From an uncultured Prevotellaceae bacterium (lineage in GTDB: Bacteria; Bacteroidota; Bacteroidia; Bacteroidales; Bacteroidaceae): a stretch of DNA of 10,551 bases. The stretch is from the NCBI GenBank assembly GCA_946644025.1, contig CAMPCG010000075.1:1-10551 (forward strand), written 5' to 3'. Positions 1 to 7,143 of this stretch are shown here, in pieces. Every line of letters begins with the position of its first letter. Position 1 is the first letter of the stretch. A program made the translations under genes and the position numbers. The notes below the pieces were generated by a model, which was not told where the DNA came from, made no database searches, and worked only from the letters and a program-made list of their open reading frames with translations.

Positions 1-60
1 GTACGCTGCTTCTTGTACTACTTCTTCTGTCTATGTAAGCGTTTCAAAGAACTCTAATTG
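1..60 (-). other. Probable rRNA operon 5' leader with boxA-like motif (16S gene outside window)
   Basis: Read leftward, this stretch follows a near-consensus promoter (93-123) and has no credible start codon or reading frame. The minus strand carries AGTTCTTTGAAA (42-53), which resembles the boxA antitermination motif found in rRNA leaders, followed by ACATAGACAG and AGTAGTACAAG. From memory, leaders upstream of Bacteroidales 16S genes look like this, but I cannot align it here. The likely reading is the first ~90 nt of a pre-rRNA transcript leaving the window to the left. An untranslated leader of some other highly expressed gene is the alternative. Confidence 0.45.
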
Positions 61-92
61 ATGTCTCTCGCGTTTTTGAGCGAAAGCGGATG

Positions 93-123
93 CAAAGGTA
101 CGGTGTTTTCAAGAAAGTGCAAA
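93..123 (-). promoter_or_regulatory. Consensus Bacteroidota promoter, leftward
   Basis: On the minus strand a TTTG (123-120) is followed after exactly 19 nt by TACCTTTG (100-93), a full match to the Bacteroidota -33/-7 consensus. The region upstream (about 124-180) is very AT-rich, as expected of an UP-like element at a strong promoter. Transcription would start near position 86 and run out of the window to the left into the presumed rRNA leader. It lies just downstream of the Bax inhibitor-1 gene, which reads the same way, so that gene may also read through into it. Confidence 0.7.
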
Positions 124-177
124 ATATTTTTTGGTTTCTTAAGAAAAACCATACCGATTTTAATCCTATTAACAAAA

Positions 178-897
178 TTAACTTCTTCTATCGCCCAAAA
201 TACGCAGAAGATGGATGAAAAGGTTGATGAAATCGAGATAGAGTGAGAGTGCTCCCATGAGGGCTATTTTCTGTGCGTTTTCACCTGCATCGGTGGCCTG
301 TAGAAGCATGACTTTGATTTTCTGTGTGTCGTATGCCGTGAGTCCGACGAAGATGAGCACTCCAGCGTAATTGAGTATCAACTGCAATCCTGAGCTCTGT
401 GTAAAGATATTCACGATAGAGGCTATGATGAGTCCGATGAGTGCCATTATGAGATATTTTCCCCACGATGTGAGGTCGGTCTTTGTGAAATAGCCGTATG
501 CAGCCATTGCTGCGAATGTTCCAGCCGTGATGAAGAATACGCTTACGACGGACGATGATGTATAGACCATCAAGATGAATGAGAGCGTTGCTCCGTTGAT
601 GACCGAATAGAGGATGAACAGGAGTGTGGCCACCGTGAGTGAGAGCCTGTTGATGGCTGCCGTGACGGTGAAGACGAGTACCAGCTCGGCAATGATGAGT
701 CCCCAGAAGAGAGCCTGATTGGTGACTATTGCCGTAAGGATGGTTTCGTTCGTCGCTACGTAATAGGCGGTGAAGGCAGTGATGACGAGAGCGAAAGTCA
801 TCCAGAGGTAGACTTTTCGCATGAGTACTGGAAAGGCTGCAGCGGCCTCGAGCTGCTGTTCGCGGTTGACTGATGTTGATAATTCTCTGTAGTCCAT
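178..897 (-). CDS. Bax inhibitor-1/YccA family membrane protein
   Basis: A 239-residue integral membrane protein of the Bax inhibitor-1 (UPF0005/YccA/YbhL) family. After a short polar N-terminus ending in a Glu/Ala stretch there are about seven hydrophobic segments between residues ~30 and ~235. The family's central block is clear, with AAYGYFTKTDLTSWGKYL near residues 132-150 followed by a GLIIASIVNIF helix. The two acidic residues that form the pH-sensing pair in the bacterial homologue YetJ appear conserved as Asp190 (in TAYDTQK) and Asp222 (in LYLDFINLF). Family members are proposed to be calcium leak channels or regulators of membrane protein quality control; the role here is inferred only. 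The length is normal for the family. The gene is less GC-rich than priA and the ligases. It is transcribed alone, divergent from priA. Confidence 0.93.
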   Translation of the reverse strand: MDYRELSTSVNREQQLEAAAAFPVLMRKVYLWMTFALVITAFTAYYVATNETILTAIVTNQALFWGLIIAELVLVFTVTAAINRLSLTVATLLFILYSVINGATLSFILMVYTSSSVVSVFFITAGTFAAMAAYGYFTKTDLTSWGKYLIMALIGLIIASIVNIFTQSSGLQLILNYAGVLIFVGLTAYDTQKIKVMLLQATDAGENAQKIALMGALSLYLDFINLFIHLLRILGDRRS

Positions 898-944
898 AAT
901 TAATTAAAAATGTGTAATGATGTTATTTACGTTTCCGGCCTTCA

Positions 945-979
945 GCCACTTGCCCTCCCCTGGCGGGGGGGATGGTGGC
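945..979. other. GC-rich imperfect hairpin in the Bax inhibitor-1 leader
   Basis: Outer arms GCCAC (945-949) and GTGGC (975-979) enclose a C-rich strand (CTCCCC, 955-960) that can pair with a run of seven G (965-971?) near the middle, around a TGGC turn. If the promoter candidate at 1037-1044 is right, this hairpin lies inside the 5' untranslated leader of the Bax inhibitor-1 gene, about 50 nt before its start. It could equally be one more GC-rich intergenic repeat of the sort seen elsewhere in the window. The pairing is imperfect. Confidence 0.35.
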
Positions 980-1036
980 AATGGGCAGTATGGTCTTAAT
1001 TCATGCTTTCTATTGTGTTGTTGTAAAAGTCCGGTG

Positions 1037-1044
1037 CAAATTTA
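1037..1044 (-). promoter_or_regulatory. Candidate -7 box for the Bax inhibitor-1 gene
   Basis: The minus strand reads CGTAAATTTGCA (1046-1035), containing TAAATTTG, a match to TAnnTTTG and to the extended form shared with other leftward promoters here. No good TTTG or TTG is found 19-20 nt upstream, so the -33 half is weak. It would give a leader of about 130 nt, long compared with the roughly 20-nt leaders of the upstream ligase and guaD. Confidence 0.4.
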
Positions 1045-1160
1045 CGCATTAATTTTTTATATGTGAGACTGGTGTTTGATTTTTTAGATAAATTTGTGCA
1101 GAAAAGTTGGTTTTAAGCATTTTTATATCATTCCCCCTTCCCCATTATCTCTATTTTGCT

Positions 1161-1168
1161 TACCTTTG
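1161..1168 (+). promoter_or_regulatory. Candidate -7 box for priA
   Basis: TACCTTTG on the plus strand matches the Bacteroidota -7 consensus TAnnTTTG and lies 25 nt before the priA start codon, giving a leader of about 20 nt. The expected -33 TTTG around 1138-1141 is not obvious. There is no Shine-Dalgarno sequence before the start, which is usual in this phylum. Confidence 0.45.
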
Positions 1169-1193
1169 CCACGATTAGCATTATCTTTCTGTT

Positions 1194-3464
1194 GTGAGCT
1201 ACGCCGACGTCATTCTTCCCCTTCCTTTGGAAGGTCTTTTCACCTACTTCCTCCCCCACCCTTTGCAAGGACTGGTTCAGGTGGGTGTCCGCGTGGTGGT
1301 GCCCTTTGGCCGCAGCAAGCGCTACGTTGGGCTGGTAGCCCGTCTGCACGACGAGAAGCCCCAAGACTATGAGGTAAAAGACCTCCTCCAGGTGATGGAC
1401 CGTCGGCCTATTGTCCTTCCAAGCCAGTTACGCCTGTGGCAGTGGATGTCCGACTACTATATGTCTCCCCTCGGTGAGGTCTACAAGGCAGCGTTGCCCT
1501 CTGGTCTGAAGGCTGAGGAGGGCTACAAGCCACGCACCGACACCTACATACGCCTGACGCAGCCCTTCCATAGCGAGCAAGCCCTCCACGCAGCGCTCGA
1601 CATGCTGGCACGTGCTACCAAGCAGCAAGCGGCATTCACTGCCTACCTTCAGCTTTCGGGCTGGGACCTTTTAGAAAATGGCAATGAGATAAACGAGGTA
1701 TCTCGAGAAGAGCTGCTCAACGTCAGCGGTGCCACCCTACCGGTTGTGAACGAGCTGTGCAAGCGCGGACTGCTGGAGACCTACGAGGTGGAGGTGGGCC
1801 GTCTGAACCACGGCGGCCAGCCCCACCCCGAGCTGATTAAGAAGCTGAGCACGGTTCAGCAAGATGCCTACAACAAGGTGCTGCTCTCGATGATGAAGCA
1901 CAAGGTGACGCTCCTTCACGGTGTGACCGGCAGCGGTAAGACAGAGCTCTACATGCACCTCATCCAGCGTGAGCTGGAGCGCCACCGCCAGGTGCTCTAC
2001 CTGCTGCCCGAGATAGCGCTCACGGTTCAGATGATGGACCGTCTGCGCCGTGTCTTCGGCGACCGTCTGGGCATCTACCACTCCCGCTACAGCGACGCCG
2101 AGCGCGTTGAGATATGGCAGAAGCAGCTGTCCGAGTGTCCCTACGACATCATCCTCGGTGCCCGTTCTGCCGTTTTTCTTCCCTTCCAGCGTCTTGGGCT
2201 GGTCATCGTCGACGAGGAGCACGAGACCAGCTTCAAGCAGCAAGACCCCATGCCACGCTACCACGCCAGGAGCGCTGCCATCATGCTTGCAACGCAGACC
2301 GGCCCCGACTGCAGCGTGCTGCTGGGCACAGCCACCCCCTCGATGGAGACCTACCACAACGCCAGCAAAGCCAAATACGGGCTGGTAGAGCTCAAGGAGC
2401 GACATCAGGGTATCGAACTGCCCGAAATACAGGTAGTGGACATTCAGGACCTGCGCCGCCGCAAGATGATGCGCGGTCCCTTCTCACCATTATTATTAGC
2501 GCGCGTGCGCGAGGCCTTGGAGAGCGGCCAGCAGGCCATCCTCTTCCAGAACCGCCGCGGCTGGGCTCCGGTGGTGATGTGCCGCCAATGCGGATGGGTG
2601 CCCCACTGCGAGCACTGCGACGTGAGCCTCACGCTCCACCGCACCACCAACCAGCTGACGTGCCACTACTGCGGCTTCACCTACCGTGTGCCCGCAGAGT
2701 GTCCGGCTTGCGGCAGCAAAGAGCTGCAGGGCCGGGGCTTCGGCACGGAGAAGATTGAGGACGAGATACGCGACCTGCTGCCCGACGCCCGCATAGCGCG
2801 CATGGACCTCGACACCACGCGTACGCAGCACGGCTACGAGCGCATCATCAACGACTTCGCCTCCGGCCGCACCAACCTGCTCATCGGCACCCAGATGATT
2901 AGCAAGGGCCTGGACTTCGACCGTGTCTCCGTGGTGGGCATCCTCGACGCCGACGCCATGCTCAACCAGCCCGACTTCCGCGCCTACGAGCACGCCTACA
3001 CGATGATGATGCAGGTGAGCGGACGTGCCGGGCGCAAGGGCAAGCGCGGACTGGTAATCCTGCAGACGCGCGACCCCAGTCAGTCGGTGATAAGCCACGT
3101 GGTGAGAAACGATTTCCAGGCTTTCTACAACGAACTGGCCGACGAGCGGCTGGCCTTCCGCTATCCGCCCTTCACCCGGCTCATCTATGTGTACCTGAAA
3201 CATAAGAGCGACGGCGTTGCCGACACCGCCGGACTGGAGATGGGCAGCCGTCTGCGCCAGTGGTTCGGCGGCCGCGTGCTGGGCCCCGACAAGCCCCCCG
3301 TGGCCCGCGTCAAGTCGCTGTGCATACGCAAGCTGGTGCTGAAGCTGGAGCCCGGCTTGGACATCGGTCTGGCCAAGCAATACCTGCGCGCCGCCCAGCA
3401 GCAGATGATGCAGGACAAGCGCTATGCCTCGCTGCAAATATACTACGATGTAGACCCGCTATAA
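1194..3464 (+). CDS. priA: Primosomal protein N' (replication restart helicase PriA)
   Basis: PriA recognises abandoned replication forks, unwinds 3'-to-5' and starts primosome reloading of the replicative helicase. The 756-residue protein has the whole family layout. The N-terminal 3'-DNA-binding domain opens with YADVILPLP. The helicase core has Walker A GVTGSGKTE (243-251, Lys249), DEEH box (340-343), motif V GTQMISKGLDF (565-575) and motif VI QVSGRAGR (607-614). Eight zinc-binding cysteines inside the core lie in four CxxC pairs (463/466, 472/475, 490/493, 503/506). A C-terminal domain follows. The start is GTG at 1194, chosen because family homology begins within two residues of it and a -7 box lies just upstream. 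The length is close to E. coli PriA (732). The stop codon lies within the stem of the terminator that follows. The gene is monocistronic and convergent with the ligase genes. Confidence 0.97.
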   Translation: MSYADVILPLPLEGLFTYFLPHPLQGLVQVGVRVVVPFGRSKRYVGLVARLHDEKPQDYEVKDLLQVMDRRPIVLPSQLRLWQWMSDYYMSPLGEVYKAALPSGLKAEEGYKPRTDTYIRLTQPFHSEQALHAALDMLARATKQQAAFTAYLQLSGWDLLENGNEINEVSREELLNVSGATLPVVNELCKRGLLETYEVEVGRLNHGGQPHPELIKKLSTVQQDAYNKVLLSMMKHKVTLLHGVTGSGKTELYMHLIQRELERHRQVLYLLPEIALTVQMMDRLRRVFGDRLGIYHSRYSDAERVEIWQKQLSECPYDIILGARSAVFLPFQRLGLVIVDEEHETSFKQQDPMPRYHARSAAIMLATQTGPDCSVLLGTATPSMETYHNASKAKYGLVELKERHQGIELPEIQVVDIQDLRRRKMMRGPFSPLLLARVREALESGQQAILFQNRRGWAPVVMCRQCGWVPHCEHCDVSLTLHRTTNQLTCHYCGFTYRVPAECPACGSKELQGRGFGTEKIEDEIRDLLPDARIARMDLDTTRTQHGYERIINDFASGRTNLLIGTQMISKGLDFDRVSVVGILDADAMLNQPDFRAYEHAYTMMMQVSGRAGRKGKRGLVILQTRDPSQSVISHVVRNDFQAFYNELADERLAFRYPPFTRLIYVYLKHKSDGVADTAGLEMGSRLRQWFGGRVLGPDKPPVARVKSLCIRKLVLKLEPGLDIGLAKQYLRAAQQQMMQDKRYASLQIYYDVDPL

Positions 3465-3509
3465 AGCAAACCGGGACGCTGTGTGTGTGTGCGTCCCGGT
3501 TTGCTTTAT
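3461..3509. terminator. Bidirectional intrinsic terminator between priA and the ligase genes
   Basis: A perfect 19-bp inverted repeat (3461-3479 against 3491-3509) closes an 11-nt loop made only of TG repeats. The core is AAACCGGGACGC and its complement, with AT-rich outer ends (ATAAAGC and GCTTTAT), so both strands provide an A-stretch before and a U-rich stretch after the GC core. It sits exactly where the convergent transcripts of priA (+) and the downstream ligase (-) meet. The left arm contains the priA stop codon TAA (3462-3464). On the minus strand the ligase stop is 15 nt before it. Confidence 0.9.
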
Positions 3510-3523
3510 CTCAAAATGGTCGT

Positions 3524-5185
3524 CTACTTGTAAAGGTATCGCTTGATGCTCTTCTTCGGCGTCTTGGCGAACTCCTCTTCATAAATCTCTATCTCGCTGA
3601 TTTTCTCGTAGGCCGGCAGCGTCTGGTTAAGCGAGTTGCGGTTTTGCTCCATGATGCCCTCCAGGTCTTCACGGGTGAACTTCATCAGCCTTGCCTCTTC
3701 CACGTCGGGATGCACCAGTGCCACGATTTTCGAGTCGCGCTGCACGACGATGCTCTCCGATACCAGCGTCATGGAGTTGAGCTTGTCCTCTATCTCCTCG
3801 GGGTAGATGTTCTGCCCGTTGGCGCCGAGCAGCATGTTCTTCGACCGTCCGTTAATGTATACGTTGCCATCTTCGTCCATCGTTCCCAGGTCGCCGGTGT
3901 GATACCATCCGTCCTTGTCGAGTGTCTCGCGTGTGGCCTCCTCGTTCTTGTAGTATCCCAGCATGACGTTCAGTCCCTTTGCCAGAATCTCTCCCGGCAC
4001 GGACGATGGGTCGGGCGAGTCAATCTTCACCTGCATGTGCTGCACGGCGCGCCCGCAAGAGCCCGGCGCGAAGGTATGCCAGTCGCTGTAGCAGATGATG
4101 GGCGCACACTCGGTGGCTCCATAGCCCACGGTGTAGGGGAAGTTGATGCGCCTGAGGAACGACTCAACCTCCTGGTTGAAGGCCGCACCGCCGATGATGA
4201 CCTCGTACATGTTGCCGCCAAAGGCCTTGAGCACCTCCTGGCAAATCATCTCGCGCACCTTCTGCGAGATGATGGGCATCTGCAGCAGCAGTCTCATGCG
4301 GTTGTTCTGTATCTTGGGGAACACCTTCTTGCGTACAATCTTCTCGATGACCAGCGGCACGGCGATGACCACACGGGGTTTCACCTCAGCCAGGGCCTGT
4401 GCAATGATGGCCGGCGACGGTGTGCGGGTAAGGTAGAACACATGACAGCCATGGAGGAACTCGAAGATGAACTCGAAGGCCATGCCATACATGTGGGCCA
4501 TGGGCAGGATGGAGATGATGTTGTCGCCCTTGCAGATGGTGCTGCCCAGCACCTGACAGGCGAAGTCATAGTTTGACCACAGGGCACGGTAGGGAATCAT
4601 CACGCCCTTGGAGAATCCCGTGGTGCCGCTGGTATAGTTGATGAGGGCCAGCTCGTCGGGGCTCTGCTCGATGTAATAATCAATGTGCTCCTTGCGGAAA
4701 TACTTGGGGAACTTCTGTCCGTAGAGCGCGTTAAGGTTCTCGCGGGCATAGGTCAGCTTCTCCGAGCGCGACAGCAGCAGCGTGTAGTCGGTGCTTCTGA
4801 TGATGCCCTCCAGTCCCGGCATCAGGCTGGCGTCGATGGTGCCTGCCACGTGGTCGCCGGCGAAGAGCAGCTTCGCGTCGGAATGGTTCACGATGTTGTG
4901 TATCTGTTCGGGCATGAACTCGTGCAGTATGGGCACGGCGATGGCCCCGTAGGTGAGCGTGGCGAGGAAGGCCACGGCCCACTGGCTGCTGTTGCGGCCA
5001 CAAAGGGCAATCTTGTCGCCCTTCACCACCCCAGAGTTCTCGAACAGTATGTGGATTTTCTCTATCTTGCGCGCCACGTCGTGGTATTGCAACGTCTGGC
5101 CCTTATAGTCGGTCAGCGCATCCAAGTCCCAGAAGTCGATGATGCTCTTCTGGATAAGCTGGTTAAAGCTGGGAACGTTTTCCAT
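3524..5185 (-). CDS. AMP-forming acyl ligase (long-chain fatty acyl-CoA ligase-like), downstream copy
   Basis: A member of the ANL adenylate-forming superfamily, closest in look to long-chain fatty acid-CoA ligases. It would activate a carboxylate with ATP as acyl-AMP and then pass it to CoA or an acyl carrier; the substrate cannot be read from sequence. Numbered from an in-frame ATG at 5194, the motifs are YTSGTTGFSKG (187-197, phosphate loop), GYGATE (357-362), YHTGD with Asp435 (431-435), then the hinge block GRSKNMLLGANGQNIYPEEIE. I prefer the ATG at 5185, because it aligns exactly with the start of the tandem paralogue. The C-terminal A10 motif reads KTPKKSIKRYLY, with Ser549 where the catalytic lysine is expected and lysines at 547-548. 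The gene is 57 nt after its paralogue and probably cotranscribed. Identity to the paralogue is roughly 60-65% by eye. Confidence 0.92.
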   Translation of the reverse strand: MENVPSFNQLIQKSIIDFWDLDALTDYKGQTLQYHDVARKIEKIHILFENSGVVKGDKIALCGRNSSQWAVAFLATLTYGAIAVPILHEFMPEQIHNIVNHSDAKLLFAGDHVAGTIDASLMPGLEGIIRSTDYTLLLSRSEKLTYARENLNALYGQKFPKYFRKEHIDYYIEQSPDELALINYTSGTTGFSKGVMIPYRALWSNYDFACQVLGSTICKGDNIISILPMAHMYGMAFEFIFEFLHGCHVFYLTRTPSPAIIAQALAEVKPRVVIAVPLVIEKIVRKKVFPKIQNNRMRLLLQMPIISQKVREMICQEVLKAFGGNMYEVIIGGAAFNQEVESFLRRINFPYTVGYGATECAPIICYSDWHTFAPGSCGRAVQHMQVKIDSPDPSSVPGEILAKGLNVMLGYYKNEEATRETLDKDGWYHTGDLGTMDEDGNVYINGRSKNMLLGANGQNIYPEEIEDKLNSMTLVSESIVVQRDSKIVALVHPDVEEARLMKFTREDLEGIMEQNRNSLNQTLPAYEKISEIEIYEEEFAKTPKKSIKRYLYK

Positions 5186-5219
5186 AATTCTCATTCGGTT
5201 AATCGTCGGTACAGTCCTT

Positions 5220-5236
5220 TCCCACCATTGGTGGGA
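5220..5236. other. Short perfect hairpin between the two ligase genes
   Basis: TCCCACCATTGGTGGGA is a perfect palindrome around a central T. As RNA it gives a 7-bp stem with an ATT loop. It begins 6 nt after the stop of the upstream ligase (minus-strand transcription) and about 35 nt before the start of the downstream one. No U-run follows, so a classic terminator is unlikely. Transcript processing, partial attenuation or stabilisation of the upstream message are possible. Confidence 0.45.
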
Positions 5237-5242
5237 CAGGTG

Positions 5243-6895
5243 TTAAGCGTACAAATATCGTTTGATGCTCTTCTTCGGTGTCTTTGCAAACTCCTCCTGC
5301 TGCAGCTCTATGCGGCTGATGCGCGAGAAGGCAGGCATCTGGTGGTTCAGGTTCTGGCGGTTCTGCTCCATGACGGCCTCCAGTTCGTCTCGCTGCAGCC
5401 CCGAGCTCTCGTCCTGGTCGGGATAGACGAAGGCCACCATCTGCTCTCCACGCTGCACCACCAGGCTCTCGCTGACCATGGGCATGGAGTTGAGCAGGTC
5501 CTCAATCTCCTCTGGGTAGACATTCTGCCCGTTGGCGCCCAGCAGCATGTTCTTGATGCGGCCACGGATGAAGATATGGCCTCCGGCATCCATGGTCCCA
5601 AGGTCGCCGGTGTGGTACCATCCCTCGCTGTCGATGGCCATGCGCGTGGCGTCCTCGTTCTTGTAGTAGCCCAGCATGAGGTTCGTCCCGCGGGTGACAA
5701 TCTCGCCCGGCACGTTCTCAGGGTCTTCGCTGAGTATGCGCACCTCCATGTTGTCGAGCACCTGCCCGCACGAGCCCGGCATGAAGTCGTGCCAGTCGCT
5801 GTAGCTGATGAGCGGTGCGCACTCCGTCGAGCCGTAGCCCACGGTCAGCGGGAAGCCGATGGACAGCAGGAACTGCTCCACCTCCTTAGACAGGGCCGCA
5901 CCACCGACGATAACTTCGTAGGCCTGGCCGCCAAAAGCCTCGCAGACCAGCTGGCAGACACGTTCCTTCACCTTCTTCTGAACCACGGGCATAGAGAGCA
6001 GCAGCTTCATGCGCGGCGAGTTGAGGTAGGGGAACACCTTCTTGCGGATGATTTTCTCGACAATCAGCGGTACGGCGATGACCAGCGACGGGTGTATCTC
6101 GGTGTAGGCCTGGGCAATGAGCGACGGCGACGGCAGCCGGTTGAGGAAGAAGAGATGGCAGCCGTTGCAGAATCCGAAGATGAACTCTATCGACAGCCCG
6201 TACATGTGGGCCATAGGCAGGATATCGAGCATCGACGAGCCGCTCTTCACGTGCATGCCCAGGCGGCGCAGACAGAAGTCCAGGTTGCCCCAAAGCGCCC
6301 GGTAAGGCAGCATCACGCCCTTGGAGAACCCCGTCGTACCGCTGGTATAGTTGATGAGGGCCAGCTCCTCGGGCTCGTCCTCATAATAGCCGAAGTCCTC
6401 CTTGCGGAAGGCACAGGGAAACCGCTCCCCAAAAAGCATGTTCAGATGCTCGCGGGCATTGGTCAAGTCGTCGGAGCGCGACATGAGCAGCGAGAAGTCG
6501 GGCAGGAACACGATGCCCTGCAACTGCTCCATGTGCGAATGGTCGATATCACGCGCCACATAGTCGCCCACGAACAGTAGCCGGGCGCCTGAGTGATTCA
6601 CAATATTATATATCTGTTCCGCATTGAACTCATGGAGTATGGGCACCGCCACGGCCCCGTAGGTCAGCGTGGCCAGGAAAGTCACTGCCCAATGGGCCGA
6701 GTTGCGGCCGCAAATGGCGATCTTGTCGCCGGTCTTGACGCCACTGTGCTCAAAGAGAATATGGAGTTTCTCTATCTTTCGGGCCACATCGTGAAACTGC
6801 AGCGTCTGCCCCTGATAGTCGGTAAGAGCATCGCTATCCCAGTTATTTACAATGGCATCGTAAATGTATTTATTGAAACTTGAACAGGCGTTCAT
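5243..6895 (-). CDS. AMP-forming acyl ligase (long-chain fatty acyl-CoA ligase-like), upstream copy
   Basis: The tandem paralogue of the following gene, with the same superfamily and the same probable two-step activation of a fatty acid through acyl-AMP. From the ATG at 6895 it is 550 residues. The phosphate loop YTSGTTGFSKG begins at residue 183, and it also has GYGSTECAP, YHTGDLG and GRIKNMLLGANGQNVYPEEIE. It ends in KTPKKSIKRYLYA, again with Ser (543) in place of the usual A10 lysine. The frame is open up to an ATG at 6949, but that start lies upstream of the promoter's -7 box (6919-6926). The start at 6895 also aligns residue for residue with the paralogue (MNACSSFN versus MENVPSFN), so the longer form is rejected. 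It is the first gene of a likely two-gene operon. No signal peptide or membrane segment is seen, so it is cytoplasmic. Confidence 0.92.
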   Translation of the reverse strand: MNACSSFNKYIYDAIVNNWDSDALTDYQGQTLQFHDVARKIEKLHILFEHSGVKTGDKIAICGRNSAHWAVTFLATLTYGAVAVPILHEFNAEQIYNIVNHSGARLLFVGDYVARDIDHSHMEQLQGIVFLPDFSLLMSRSDDLTNAREHLNMLFGERFPCAFRKEDFGYYEDEPEELALINYTSGTTGFSKGVMLPYRALWGNLDFCLRRLGMHVKSGSSMLDILPMAHMYGLSIEFIFGFCNGCHLFFLNRLPSPSLIAQAYTEIHPSLVIAVPLIVEKIIRKKVFPYLNSPRMKLLLSMPVVQKKVKERVCQLVCEAFGGQAYEVIVGGAALSKEVEQFLLSIGFPLTVGYGSTECAPLISYSDWHDFMPGSCGQVLDNMEVRILSEDPENVPGEIVTRGTNLMLGYYKNEDATRMAIDSEGWYHTGDLGTMDAGGHIFIRGRIKNMLLGANGQNVYPEEIEDLLNSMPMVSESLVVQRGEQMVAFVYPDQDESSGLQRDELEAVMEQNRQNLNHQMPAFSRISRIELQQEEFAKTPKKSIKRYLYA

Positions 6896-6918
6896 TGCAC
6901 AATTTTCGAAATTTTGTG

Positions 6919-6950
6919 CAAAGGTACGGCCTTTTCTGCACAAAACCAAA
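6919..6950 (-). promoter_or_regulatory. Promoter of the tandem ligase operon
   Basis: The minus strand has TTTG (6950-6947), a 20-nt spacer and TACCTTTG (6926-6919), a full match to the Bacteroidota consensus. The extended -7 region CCGTACCTTTGCA (6929-6917) is identical over 13 nt to that of the promoter at 93-123. Transcription would begin near 6912, leaving a leader of about 17 nt before the ATG at 6895, AT-rich and without a Shine-Dalgarno sequence. This placement decides the ligase start codon. Confidence 0.75.
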
Positions 6951-7065
6951 AAATTCGTGCATTATTTTCCACATTAACGTATTTTAGCAGGGAATGTGAA
7001 GGGGGAGCGAAAGGGAAAGTGAAACCGCCGTCAGTCCTATTGCTGACATCAGAGGTAAGGGAGTC

Positions 7066-7106
7066 TGCCGCTCACCCCGCCCCGCTAAGGGGAGGGGTGA
7101 GCGGCA
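7066..7106. terminator. Strong hairpin downstream of the cupin gene, terminator-like or repeat
   Basis: TGCCGCTCACCCC (7066-7078) pairs perfectly with GGGGTGAGCGGCA (7094-7106). A G/A mismatch and then CCCC/GGGG extend the stem around a GCTAA loop. It begins 38 nt after the cupin stop codon on the minus strand and lies upstream of the ligase promoter, so it probably ends the cupin transcript. There is no clear U-run on the minus strand (the plus strand has TTTCCTTCATTT), so termination or 3'-end stabilisation is an inference. A dispersed GC-rich intergenic repeat is the alternative. Confidence 0.5.
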
Positions 7107-7143
7107 AGCTGTTTCCTTCATTTAAAGAACACGTTTAATGTCA

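Noticed and set aside
133..150. Small hairpin GGTTTCTTAAGAAAAACC as terminator of the Bax inhibitor-1 gene
   Set aside because: The stem is AT-rich and irregular, and the minus strand continues with A-runs, not U-runs; the region fits better as AT-rich sequence upstream of the rRNA-type promoter.
2496..3437. Minus-strand open frame (313 codons) inside priA
   Set aside because: It lies fully antisense to the PriA helicase core and has no motif of its own.
3260..4576. Plus-strand open frame (438 codons) across the end of priA, the terminator and the downstream ligase
   Set aside because: It overlaps two well-supported genes in other frames and reads through a perfect terminator; composition is that of a shadow frame.
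4685..6580. Long plus-strand open frame (631 codons) antisense to both ligases
   Set aside because: It spans the intergenic gap between two clear ligase genes, has the His/Val/Leu/Ala-rich composition typical of the reverse strand of GC-rich genes, and shows no recognisable motif.
6896..6949. N-terminal extension of the upstream ligase from the ATG at 6949
   Set aside because: The extension overlaps the consensus promoter and the paralogue aligns without it from the ATG at 6895.
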